The notes below the pieces were generated by a model, which worked only from the letters and a program-made list of their open reading frames with translations, was not told the DNA's origin and ran no database searches. From Treponema sp. UBA1240 (lineage in GTDB: Bacteria > Spirochaetota > Spirochaetia > Treponematales > Treponemataceae), in assembly GCA_002308875.1 (NCBI GenBank), contig DBWK01000011.1, positions 26,258-41,378 on the forward strand: a stretch of DNA of 15,121 bases, given 5' to 3'. Numbering within the stretch: position 1 is the first letter of the stretch; every line of letters begins with the position of its first letter. Of the stretch, positions 7,930 to 14,989 are shown in pieces. The translations under genes were made by a program, and so were the position numbers.

Positions 7930-8422
7930 GCAATCGTTCCTGCCTTTTTTTTGCTGCAATGATAATACTTTTTAAGAATGTATTTTTTTCTATACACTTA
8001 CAGAATGTGGATTCATAAAACTCTTCAAGCTTTTGCACAAGTTTTTTTGAATCTTCACGGCTGGAAAAATAATAAGCATTTGTATCAATGAATGTGCTTA
8101 TTCCGAGGTATTTGTCGGAATCACAAAATCCGCATGGTTCAGCGCCTGTAAATTCGAAGGCTGATTTTATATCTTCATATTCCGGTGTTTTTTCGAACGC
8201 TTCCATCGTTGTAATTTCACAGTCCTGCACCGTGTATATGGGAATAATGCAGGCTGGAACTGGCTTTTGATTTAGCAAAACTGTACATGAACCACATCTG
8301 CCGTTTCCACATCGAAATTTGGTTTTGCAAAGATTTAGTTTATTTCTGAGGACTTTTATAAGCCGCTGGTTTGGTGAACTTGTGATTTCTATTTGTTGTC
8401 CGTTGAGTATAAATCGTATCAT
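7919..8422 (-). CDS. [2Fe-2S] iron-sulfur subunit of a xanthine dehydrogenase-like complex
   Basis: Small (CoxS/XdhC-type) subunit that carries two [2Fe-2S] clusters between the molybdenum site and the flavin. The N-terminal plant-type ferredoxin domain has ligands C38, C43, C46 and C58 (FRCGNGRCGSCTVLLNQKP, then C58). The C-terminal helical domain has C97-x2-C100 and C141-x-C143. All eight ligands are therefore kept. The usual QCGFCTPG is EPCGFCDSDK and the usual CRCTGY is CKCIEK, so residues that face the molybdopterin in relatives have changed. Its 167 residues match the family. The start ATG overlaps the large-subunit stop (ATGA, 4 nt). Confidence 0.88.
   Translation of the reverse strand: MIRFILNGQQIEITSSPNQRLIKVLRNKLNLCKTKFRCGNGRCGSCTVLLNQKPVPACIIPIYTVQDCEITTMEAFEKTPEYEDIKSAFEFTGAEPCGFCDSDKYLGISTFIDTNAYYFSSREDSKKLVQKLEEFYESTFCKCIEKNTFLKSIIIAAKKRQERLHGK
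7938..7941 (-). promoter_or_regulatory. Shine-Dalgarno deciding the FAD-subunit start
   Basis: AGGA on the minus strand, 8 nt before the ATG at 7929, favours that codon over the in-frame TTG ten codons upstream. Confidence 0.55.
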
Positions 8423-10485
8423 TGCGGCTTTGCTTCCTTCTTATTTGTTACCATATTAAAAATGGTGTCCGGTTCCAATGGTATGGATGTCAACGGTTTA
8501 CCAGCCGCTTGTGAAATTGCGGATGTGATTGCGGCTGGTATAATGTGATTGATTATTTCACCGATTCCTTTTGGGTTGTCTGATGATGGCAGAAAATAAA
8601 TTTCAGGATTGATATTATTTGATGAAATAATATCAGAAAACGAAGAAATAAGCTGACATATCGAAACCTTGAGAGAATTTGCCGCACTTTTTTCGTCCAA
8701 AACTTCTCCACAGTCAAGGACGACATAAAGATTTCTCAATTCTGCCTTGTATGTAACAAGACTGATTTCAATTTCCGCCGCCGCCGCCCCCCAAGTGGTT
8801 GAGTGGAAAGGTTGACCTGTAAATTTCTCATTGTCCCAAAGTGATTTTTGCATTAGCTTGTATGTTTTTTTGACCGTTATCGGTAAAGCCTGTCTGAATC
8901 TGGAATGTTGCAGGGTCGTACAGCATTTCTTCAAAAGCTGTGTCAATATGCTGATATTGTTTTCAAGGACATCTGGTTCATCACTTTCCTGAATACAACT
9001 TTCTATGTCAAATTTGACCTGGTTTTCGGAAAGATCAAGGTTTTCTTTTATGATTTTCAGCCAGATATTTTTCAGTGTTTTAGATGGTATGTATTTTTTA
9101 ACAGTAAGTGTGCCGTCTGTTTCCAGCGTGAGTTCAAGTGAATACTTACTTCGGATTACATCAGGAAAAAGGAATCCATTACCCTCGTAAGCGGCGGCTA
9201 GTCCAATTCCGCGAAGGGCGTGATACGTGCTTATGTCGGAATTATCAGTTTTTATGAGGCTGTAAGATGTGTTTCTGCGTAAAAAATCACTTTTTTTTAT
9301 TATTGAATCAATTACGTTTTTTATGCTGATATTTTCGTGAGAAATGTAAAAGTCGCTTTTTTCATCCGACAGTAAATTTTTATATCTAAAGTCCAAAAAA
9401 TCCCGTTGAAACTCCGAAATAATACGGTTTATTTGATTTTCTACGGCGAAAAAAGCCTGTGAATCTCCCCATGAAAATGATGGATTTAGAGGCGTGTAGT
9501 TAGTTCTGAGTGCGAACGCTGAGATTTTAATGTTCGGAATGCGATACACTCCGCTTGCTGTTATTACGAATTTTTCGAGCACGTATTGAATAAAAGGATT
9601 GAATGCTCCTGCGTCAACAAGAATGGAAATATCCATCGCCGTTATGTTGTTATTTTCGTCGATTGCAGTGCGGTTTCTTATAATTGCGGGATTTTCACGT
9701 CGGATGTACTGTTCCTGCTCATCAGGAGTGTAGACTAGTTTAACCGGTTTTTTTAACTTAAGAGCTGCAACAGTAACCTGTGCAGTTGTCAGAGTGTTGA
9801 TCCATATATCATTCAGATTGCTTTTTACTACGTTTGTCTTTCGTATAATTATGTCATTTTCATTTATACCGTTAACTTTGGAAAGGGTTTCGCGCATATA
9901 GCTTATCCATCTGGTGTTTGTATAAATGTTCAGTTTTTTGTTTGAATAATGAACGATAACACCGTTGCTTTCTTCGTTTATGGAATTGATTTTTGAAAAA
10001 AAAGTGTTTTCAACGGCATTTTGTGAATCCATGAAATATTTATCCGGTTCGCCGAAAGTAATCGTTTTATGTGCAAGAATCTGCTTGTCTGAAAATGTTT
10101 CCGAAAATTCTTCCGGGAAATCAAAATCCGCGCCTATACAAATTTCCTGACTTATATTCACAAGTTCTTCTTCATCTGGACCAACAAGAATCCCGATAGG
10201 TTGCCCTAAATAAGAAACTTCTTCATCGGCAAAAATTGGAATTTTAATGTTATTAACGGTAATTGTTTTTTCTTGAGATATGTCTTTTCCAGTAAAAAAG
10301 AAAATGTTTTCCGGTAGTGGTTCAGAGAAGTCTACAGAAAGTATTTTCCCGCACTGGACAGGGCTACGTATCAGAACCGAATAAAGCATGTCTGGAAGAT
10401 TTATATCACTGTATGAGATGTTTGCAAGTTCAACTGGATTTGAGTATCTGGAACGCTTTCGACTTTTTTTAACAGCATCAGACAT
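8419..10485 (-). CDS. Xanthine dehydrogenase / aldehyde oxidase-like large subunit, divergent cofactor site
   Basis: The fold matches the molybdopterin-binding large subunit of the xanthine oxidase family: an N-terminal hammerhead domain (about 20-125, with SYLGQPIGILVG at 91-102), then two cofactor-binding halves (about 150-390 and 400-665). It is short (688 aa; relatives are usually about 750 or more). The GGGFGGK loop is replaced around 213-226 (IIRKTNVVKSNLND). The RGFG-type loop reads PSFSWGDSQAFFAVENQ (335-351). The EMGQG-type loop is absent near 464-471. The last motif is kept as PKGIGE (638-643), so the usual catalytic Glu would be E643; RGIGLAAAYEGNG (425-437) is also family-like. 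It may bind an altered cofactor or be a pseudoenzyme. The start ATG overlaps the aminotransferase gene by 8 nt, with AGGA 10 nt upstream. Confidence 0.85.
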   Translation of the reverse strand: MSDAVKKSRKRSRYSNPVELANISYSDINLPDMLYSVLIRSPVQCGKILSVDFSEPLPENIFFFTGKDISQEKTITVNNIKIPIFADEEVSYLGQPIGILVGPDEEELVNISQEICIGADFDFPEEFSETFSDKQILAHKTITFGEPDKYFMDSQNAVENTFFSKINSINEESNGVIVHYSNKKLNIYTNTRWISYMRETLSKVNGINENDIIIRKTNVVKSNLNDIWINTLTTAQVTVAALKLKKPVKLVYTPDEQEQYIRRENPAIIRNRTAIDENNNITAMDISILVDAGAFNPFIQYVLEKFVITASGVYRIPNIKISAFALRTNYTPLNPSFSWGDSQAFFAVENQINRIISEFQRDFLDFRYKNLLSDEKSDFYISHENISIKNVIDSIIKKSDFLRRNTSYSLIKTDNSDISTYHALRGIGLAAAYEGNGFLFPDVIRSKYSLELTLETDGTLTVKKYIPSKTLKNIWLKIIKENLDLSENQVKFDIESCIQESDEPDVLENNISILTQLLKKCCTTLQHSRFRQALPITVKKTYKLMQKSLWDNEKFTGQPFHSTTWGAAAAEIEISLVTYKAELRNLYVVLDCGEVLDEKSAANSLKVSICQLISSFSDIISSNNINPEIYFLPSSDNPKGIGEIINHIIPAAITSAISQAAGKPLTSIPLEPDTIFNMVTNKKEAKPQ

Positions 10486-11641
10486 AATGTTCTTTTCCTG
10501 TTTCGATTACGGTATCTATTACACGTTGGGCAATTTCCTCCGTCATATCCGGCCAAAGAGGCAGGGTGAGTGTACGTTGAAATTTGTCTTCTGCATTTGG
10601 AAAATCTGTGGGTGAAAGATTGTAAAGATTTTTGAAATATGTCATATGAAAATGTGGAATAAAATGCATTGAAATGCAGATTCCTTTTTTCTGTAATATG
10701 TTACCGAATTCTTTTCTTGTTATGGAAAGATGATTTGTATTCAGTCTAAGAAGATACAAATGCCATGCATTACCATAACTATCAGGTGGTATTTGCAAAA
10801 AATCATAATTACTGTATGATTTATTATACATATTTACAATCACTTTTCTTTTTTCATAAAATAAATCAGCTTTTTTTAACTGCTCCCGTCCTATTGCAGA
10901 AAGAACATCAGGCAGATTACATTTCCAACCGCTATCAACAATATCATATTCCCAAGAGGCCTTATCGGAAGAATAGCGATCCCATACAGGTCGGTCTATT
11001 CCATGCAACCGCATAATTTGCATACGTTTTGCAAAAGCCTCGTTATCCGTGGCTATCATTCCACCCTCAGCTGTTGTAATTGTTTTTGTCGCGTAAAAAG
11101 AAAAAACTCCAGCATCCCCAAGCGTTCCAGCATATCCATTATTTGTCTTTGAAGGAAATGCATGGGCTGCGTCTTCAACAACATATACATTATATTTTTT
11201 TGCAATCGTGTTTATTTCGTCCATTTTGCAGACATTTCCCGCTATATGGACAGGAACTATAGCTTTTATTTGTTTTTTCGTATCTGCGGCAAGCTTTTCT
11301 TCGATTTTTTCCGGATCTATATTATAAGAATCTTTTTCAATATCCGCATATTCAATGTGCGCACCAAGATGTCTTGCCGCAAGTGCAGTGGAAGCAAAAG
11401 TGTAGGGTGTTGTAAGAATTTTTGTGTTTTCACGGATACCACATGCGTCGTAGGCGAGCATAAGTCCTGATGTGGCACTGTTTACGGCAAGAGTGTGTGC
11501 CGCTCCGATTTTTTCTGCAAATTCATTTTCAAAGGCAAATGTTTCCTTTCCTGTTGTAAGCCAGCCGGAACGTAAAACTCTTATAACCGCATCTTCTTCT
11601 TCTTTTCCTATAGACGCGACTGAAAAATTTACCTTATCCAT
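10478..11641 (-). CDS. DegT/DnrJ/EryC1-type PLP-dependent sugar aminotransferase
   Basis: Aminates a 4-keto-6-deoxy nucleotide sugar, using glutamate and pyridoxal phosphate. Evidence: N-terminal GWLTTGKETFAFE (26-38), AVNSATSGL (52-60), VVEDAAHAF (154-162, PLP-ring Asp157) and the Schiff-base lysine K186 in FSFYATKTITTAEGG. Length (387 aa) is typical. The immediately upstream gene encodes a CapD-type dehydratase that would supply the 4-keto substrate, as in PglF/PglE or PseB/PseC pairs, so the product is probably a UDP-4-amino-4,6-dideoxy-hexose derivative (inference). The ATG overlaps the dehydratase stop by 8 nt, with GGAG 6 nt upstream. No N-acetyltransferase or sugar-transfer gene follows; the operon continues into the xanthine-dehydrogenase-like genes. 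Confidence 0.92.
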   Translation of the reverse strand: MDKVNFSVASIGKEEEDAVIRVLRSGWLTTGKETFAFENEFAEKIGAAHTLAVNSATSGLMLAYDACGIRENTKILTTPYTFASTALAARHLGAHIEYADIEKDSYNIDPEKIEEKLAADTKKQIKAIVPVHIAGNVCKMDEINTIAKKYNVYVVEDAAHAFPSKTNNGYAGTLGDAGVFSFYATKTITTAEGGMIATDNEAFAKRMQIMRLHGIDRPVWDRYSSDKASWEYDIVDSGWKCNLPDVLSAIGREQLKKADLFYEKRKVIVNMYNKSYSNYDFLQIPPDSYGNAWHLYLLRLNTNHLSITRKEFGNILQKKGICISMHFIPHFHMTYFKNLYNLSPTDFPNAEDKFQRTLTLPLWPDMTEEIAQRVIDTVIETGKEHYV

Positions 11642-13109
11642 TTATTGCTCCATTATATGAAGGAATCAACTCTGTAAGCTTGTTCAGCAAATATTCTTTG
11701 TTGCGGAACAGATCGAAATTTGTGGGCTCGCAGAAACATACAGGTTTTAATATTTGCAGCAAATCTTGAAGTTTATTCTCTTCGTACTCAATAGATTTAA
11801 GTTGCAAAATTTTGGGGTATTCTGTTTCCTGGGGATTTTCTTCCGGTGTCCACAAAGGTTCGTCAAGTCGTTCGCCTTTCCGCGTCCCAATAAATTTTAT
11901 TTCAATGTCTTTATGTGGTTCGAAGCCTGAAAATTTGATAATTTGCTCTGCTATGTCAACTATGCGGATTGGCTCTCCCATGTCAAGCAGATAAGAAAAA
12001 CCGTTTTTACCGACACCGCCTGTTTTTAATACAAGGGAACATGCTTCGGGAATTGTCATAAAATAACGTTTCATTTCAGGGTCTGTTACTGTTACAGGAC
12101 CACCTGTTTTTATCTGCTCCATAAAAAGTGGCAGAATTGAACCTCTTGAACCGAGAACGTTTCCGAATCTTACAAACATAAAGGATTGATTGTTTTTCGC
12201 TTTTTTAGCCGTAGAAAGAACAAGTTTTTCGCAAAGCATTTTTGAAACACCGTAAACGGATACTGGTTCAACAGCTTTGTCAGTTGAAATAAGGACAAAG
12301 CGCTTTACGTTTGAATCAAGTGCTGCCTTTAGCAGGTTTCTCGTTCCATAAACATTGTTTTCTATTACAGCGACAGGGTTTTCTTCCATAAGTGGAACGT
12401 GCTTGTACGCTGCGCAATGAAAAATTACATCAATGTGCATTTGTGGTAGTAACCAGTTAAGGTAGTCCGCATTTTTCAAATCACCTATAACTGGAACAAT
12501 AGTGGCTTTTTCGCCGACACCCTCTGATTGTAATATTCGCAATTCCTTGTCTATATTGTAGATGGAATTCTCTCCGTGCCCGAACAGATAAAGTCTTTCA
12601 GCACCACCAGAAAGCAGTTGGCGTGCAAGTTCCGAACCGATTGAACCGCCGGCACCTGTGACTAGAACACGCTTTCCTCGTAAGTAGGATAGGGTTTCTT
12701 TGAGTGAAATTGTTATAGGTGTTCTTCCCAGTAGGTCCTGGGGGTTTATTTCTCTTGCCTGGACAAGGTGGGCTTTACCTTCTACAATCTGTGAAACGCT
12801 TGGAAGTATCTTAATTTTTGAAAAACCGGCTTCAGACAGAATGTGATAAACTTCGCGAATTCTTTCTGTAGGAGCACTTGGCATTGCAATAACGGCTTCA
12901 TCGTAAGTTCCATGTTTGAGAATTGAGGCCATGTTTATTGGTCCGTAAACAGGAATTCCGTCTATTTGTGTGCCAATAAGTGCAGAATCATCGTCCAGAA
13001 AAGCCGTTACGCGCCCGAATATCTTTTTCTTACGAAAGTCATCGGCAATCATCTGTCCGGCAAAACCAGCACCGATTATGTATACATGAATATCGTTCTT
13101 ATAACTCAT
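11634..13109 (-). CDS. CapD-type UDP-N-acetylhexosamine 4,6-dehydratase, soluble long form
   Basis: Extended short-chain dehydrogenase of the polysaccharide-biosynthesis (CapD/WbpM/PglF) family; family members convert UDP-GlcNAc to a 4-keto-6-deoxy sugar. The N-terminal Rossmann-like domain (IIGAGFAG 11-18, FLDDD 37-41) matches the long-form proteins, but the four membrane helices that normally precede it are missing. The catalytic domain starts VLVTGAGGSIGSE (148-160), with HCAAYKHVPLMEENP (231-245), STDKAV (275-280) and Y286-GVS-K290. The Tyr is notable because many long-form enzymes have Met at this position. Length is 491 aa. The start ATG has AGGA 7 nt upstream and lies 3 nt after the NusG-paralogue stop. 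It probably works with the downstream aminotransferase. Confidence 0.92.
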   Translation of the reverse strand: MSYKNDIHVYIIGAGFAGQMIADDFRKKKIFGRVTAFLDDDSALIGTQIDGIPVYGPINMASILKHGTYDEAVIAMPSAPTERIREVYHILSEAGFSKIKILPSVSQIVEGKAHLVQAREINPQDLLGRTPITISLKETLSYLRGKRVLVTGAGGSIGSELARQLLSGGAERLYLFGHGENSIYNIDKELRILQSEGVGEKATIVPVIGDLKNADYLNWLLPQMHIDVIFHCAAYKHVPLMEENPVAVIENNVYGTRNLLKAALDSNVKRFVLISTDKAVEPVSVYGVSKMLCEKLVLSTAKKAKNNQSFMFVRFGNVLGSRGSILPLFMEQIKTGGPVTVTDPEMKRYFMTIPEACSLVLKTGGVGKNGFSYLLDMGEPIRIVDIAEQIIKFSGFEPHKDIEIKFIGTRKGERLDEPLWTPEENPQETEYPKILQLKSIEYEENKLQDLLQILKPVCFCEPTNFDLFRNKEYLLNKLTELIPSYNGAING

Positions 13110-13112
13110 AGC

Positions 13113-13646
13113 TTATTCCTGTTTTGCATTGCCTTTTGAAATAACTTCAAAGCCAAGATCTAAAAGGAAATTTTCCGTGTATAAATCAAGCTGAATCTTT
13201 GCTCGTCCTTTACGTCTGTCAACTTTTACAATTTTTCCCTCAAGTCCCTGTAATGGACCAGAATCAACAACAATCCTATCGTTTTCGTCAAAGTGAACTC
13301 GTGACGGTTCCGCAATTTCTCCAAACTTCATAAAGTGGCGTAGGGTGGTTAAATCCTTGTCCCGAAGTTCCGTTATATCCTGATTGCTTTTGAGGAAACG
13401 GTAAAAACCGGTTGTTTTTCTCATTATCATAAACAAGTCATTGTCTATTTGTTCAGTTTCAAGAAAGATATAACCAGGGAAAAGAGGTAGAAGTTGCATT
13501 GTTTTTTTGCCTGATTTACGAATTTCAAGCCTTCTTCTCGGAAAAATGAAATGCTGTTTGTCAAGTCTGCCGGAAAGTTTATTCGTTACTTTGTCTATAT
13601 ATTTATCTTCTTGGTTTGTTTTTACCTGAACTGCATAATACTTCAT
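13113..13646 (-). CDS. NusG-paralogue transcription antiterminator (LoaP/UpxY/RfaH-like)
   Basis: Specialised NusG-family elongation factor that lets RNA polymerase read through long, usually polysaccharide, operons. The NGN domain (about 1-105) starts MKYYAVQVKTNQED and has the family landmark PLFPGYIFLE (54-63). A KOW domain follows (about 118-170: ENDRIVVDSGPLQGLEGKIV...RRKGRAKI). Length is 177 aa. Its position as first gene before a nucleotide-sugar operon argues for a paralogue rather than housekeeping NusG, which normally sits by secE/rplK. Which subfamily (LoaP is known from spirochaetes and Firmicutes, UpxY from Bacteroides) needs a tree. The ATG at 13646 is preferred to an in-frame GTG at 13664. 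There is no Shine-Dalgarno; a good promoter ends 8 nt upstream. Confidence 0.88.
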   Translation of the reverse strand: MKYYAVQVKTNQEDKYIDKVTNKLSGRLDKQHFIFPRRRLEIRKSGKKTMQLLPLFPGYIFLETEQIDNDLFMIMRKTTGFYRFLKSNQDITELRDKDLTTLRHFMKFGEIAEPSRVHFDENDRIVVDSGPLQGLEGKIVKVDRRKGRAKIQLDLYTENFLLDLGFEVISKGNAKQE

Positions 13647-13654
13647 TTGAAGAC

Positions 13655-13683
13655 ATAATAACACAATATATTTCAGATTTCAA
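13655..13683 (-). promoter_or_regulatory. Promoter of the NusG-paralogue/sugar/xanthine-dehydrogenase-like operon
   Basis: On the minus strand, TTGAAA (13683-13678; 5/6) and TATTAT (13660-13655; 5/6) are separated by exactly 17 nt. The -35 box overlaps the stop codon of the AraC-type gene. Eight nt separate the -10 box from the ATG at 13646, so the transcript has almost no leader. Recruitment of the NusG paralogue would then have to use a signal inside the coding region rather than a leader hairpin. Confidence 0.55.
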
Positions 13684-14579
13684 TCGTAATCAGAGATTAA
13701 CACATTCTCGCATGTTTGTCTGATTCTGCGCTGTTTAGGGGTTATACCACGTATTTTCTTGTAAGTACGGATAAAATGACTAGAATCAGTAAAGCCTGTT
13801 TCTTGACTAATGTAATCAAGTGTCTTGTCAGTATAGAGAAGCAGTGTGTCAGCTTTGCAAACTCTTATAAATTCAATGTATTCTTTGCATGTTTTTCCAT
13901 ACTGTGTTTTGAATTGTTTTGCAAAATTTGAATAACACATTCCACATTTCGTGGCAAGCTTTTCTACACTGATGTTCTCGGAAGAATGTGCATCAATATA
14001 TTCAAGAACAGAAAAATCTTTGTTACTGAACCTGTCGAATGTGTTTTTGTCCGAAAACTTAAATCCATGCCTGAGCCAAATTCTGATTATTTCAGTAATA
14101 ATCAGGCTTATCATTGAAGCGACTTTTATGTCGTATCCGAACTGTTTGTGATTTGTTTCCCAAATACAATATTCAAAATAAAGTTTTACAGGATTAAAGC
14201 GTAAATCGGCTGCCGAAATCAAATTTGAAGCACCGTCAGTATTTGCTGCGTTATCGAGTAGTTTCGGTAATTTAGGGGAACCAGGTGTTGTATTTGATAA
14301 TATCATATCATCAAATTTTATGCCGTAAAACAAAAGCTTCTCATTTGTATTATTTTTTGAAGAAAGATCATAGAAAGAATGAATTTGTTTAGGATGAAAA
14401 ATCATCATGTCACCGGAATTCATTGTAAATTGTTTTCCATCAACATCAACTGAAAGAATACCGTTAACTAGATAAATCATTTCAGTAAAATAATGCCAAT
14501 GGGGTTTTATTTTCCAGTCACCGTGAAAAGCCTGAAATGGCGCATTCAAACTATCGCTGTATTCGAATAATTCTTCCAT
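13680..14579 (-). CDS. AraC-family transcriptional regulator with N-terminal cupin
   Basis: Probably a sugar- or metabolite-sensing DNA-binding regulator. The N-terminal cupin has KPHWHYFTEMIYLVNG (25-40) and SGDMMIFHPKQIHSF (55-69). The C-terminal AraC domain (about 188-290) has two helix-turn-helix units: NISVEKLATKCGMCYSNFAKQF (202-223) and the C-terminal one, with ISQETGFTDSSHFIRTYKK (257-275) and ITPKQRR (279-285). I chose the ATG at 14579 (299 aa). An in-frame ATG at 14630 would add 17 residues that do not look like family sequence. It ends 33 nt before the NusG-paralogue ATG on the same strand with no terminator visible, so it may be co-transcribed with, and control, that operon. Its ligand cannot be guessed. 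Confidence 0.9.
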   Translation of the reverse strand: MEELFEYSDSLNAPFQAFHGDWKIKPHWHYFTEMIYLVNGILSVDVDGKQFTMNSGDMMIFHPKQIHSFYDLSSKNNTNEKLLFYGIKFDDMILSNTTPGSPKLPKLLDNAANTDGASNLISAADLRFNPVKLYFEYCIWETNHKQFGYDIKVASMISLIITEIIRIWLRHGFKFSDKNTFDRFSNKDFSVLEYIDAHSSENISVEKLATKCGMCYSNFAKQFKTQYGKTCKEYIEFIRVCKADTLLLYTDKTLDYISQETGFTDSSHFIRTYKKIRGITPKQRRIRQTCENVLISDYD

Positions 14580-14586
14580 TTGTATT

Positions 14587-14595
14587 TTTATAACA
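14587..14595 (-). promoter_or_regulatory. Candidate extended -10 promoter of the AraC-type gene
   Basis: TGT followed by TATAAA on the minus strand (extended -10 type, TGnTATAAT-like), 7 nt before the ATG at 14579, with no clear -35 box. A second TATAAT on the same strand at 14671-14666 could drive a longer transcript. Confidence 0.35.
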
Positions 14596-14660
14596 TATAT
14601 TTTGATAGAATGCCATCTTTTTATTCCCATTTGTGAAAAAATACGTATTGGTAGACAGAA

Positions 14661-14687
14661 TATACATTATAAGTAGCAATATGTATA
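14661..14687. promoter_or_regulatory. Inverted repeat, possible operator of the AraC-type gene
   Basis: Perfect 7-bp arms TATACAT (14661-14667) and ATGTATA (14681-14687) around a 13-nt spacer. The repeat covers an alternative minus-strand -10 box TATAAT (14671-14666). An 8-bp palindrome ATACGTAT lies nearby at 14641-14648. The position suits binding by a regulator, possibly autoregulation, but AT-rich DNA yields such repeats by chance. Confidence 0.3.
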
Positions 14688-14714
14688 CCATGGATATAGT
14701 GGTTTTATGGCAGA

Positions 14715-14915
14715 TTATCTTGCTTCACAAATAAAAGGCCTCCCAGGTAAGTTTGTCCTTGTTCCGGCTTCTCCTGGAATAATTCCTTTGTAGTCTGGTG
14801 TTACTTCAACACCCTGAAAACATATTCACTTTTTCCGGCACGCAATTTTTCAGGAAGCCACAGACAAACAGGTTCTCCACACTGCTTTGATTTTTGGTGT
14901 CATTTCATTTAACAT
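14715..14915 (-). pseudogene. Decayed fragment, probably of an AraC-type effector-binding (GyrI-like) domain
   Basis: Three minus-strand frames together give one recognisable protein. Frame A from ATG 14915 reads MLNEMTPKIKAVWRTC and then stops. Frame B (14899-14801) contains CLWLPEKLRAGKSEYVF. Frame C continues with FQGVEVTPDYKGIIP and stops at 14715. Joining B and C needs one extra T in the TTTT run near 14817-14820, giving SEYVFQGVEV, a pattern I associate with GyrI-like effector-binding domains of AraC-type regulators. The rest of the domain and any DNA-binding part are missing. The family call is from memory of the motif, so moderate at best; the frameshift is seen directly. Confidence 0.4.
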
Positions 14916-14989
14916 GGCTTTAGTATAATAACAGAAAACAAAGCTAACTCGACTTATTTTGCTAAAAAATCATATAAATGATCTTTCCA

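Noticed and set aside
7930..7959. TTG start extending the FAD subunit by 10 residues
   Set aside because: The residues MQQKKGRNDC do not fit the family N-terminus, and the ATG at 7929 has a well-spaced AGGA.
13647..13664. GTG start extending the NusG paralogue by 6 residues
   Set aside because: The NGN domain normally begins with the Tyr/Val strand seen right after the ATG at 13646, and the GTG would lie upstream of the likely transcription start.
14580..14630. ATG start extending the AraC-type regulator by 17 residues
   Set aside because: The added residues look like translated non-coding DNA and no Shine-Dalgarno precedes them. Not excluded, because a TATAAT lies further upstream.
14707..14793. 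28-codon plus-strand ORF starting ATG GCA GAT
   Set aside because: No ribosome-binding site or family similarity, and the opposite strand carries a recognisable domain fragment, so this is its shadow.
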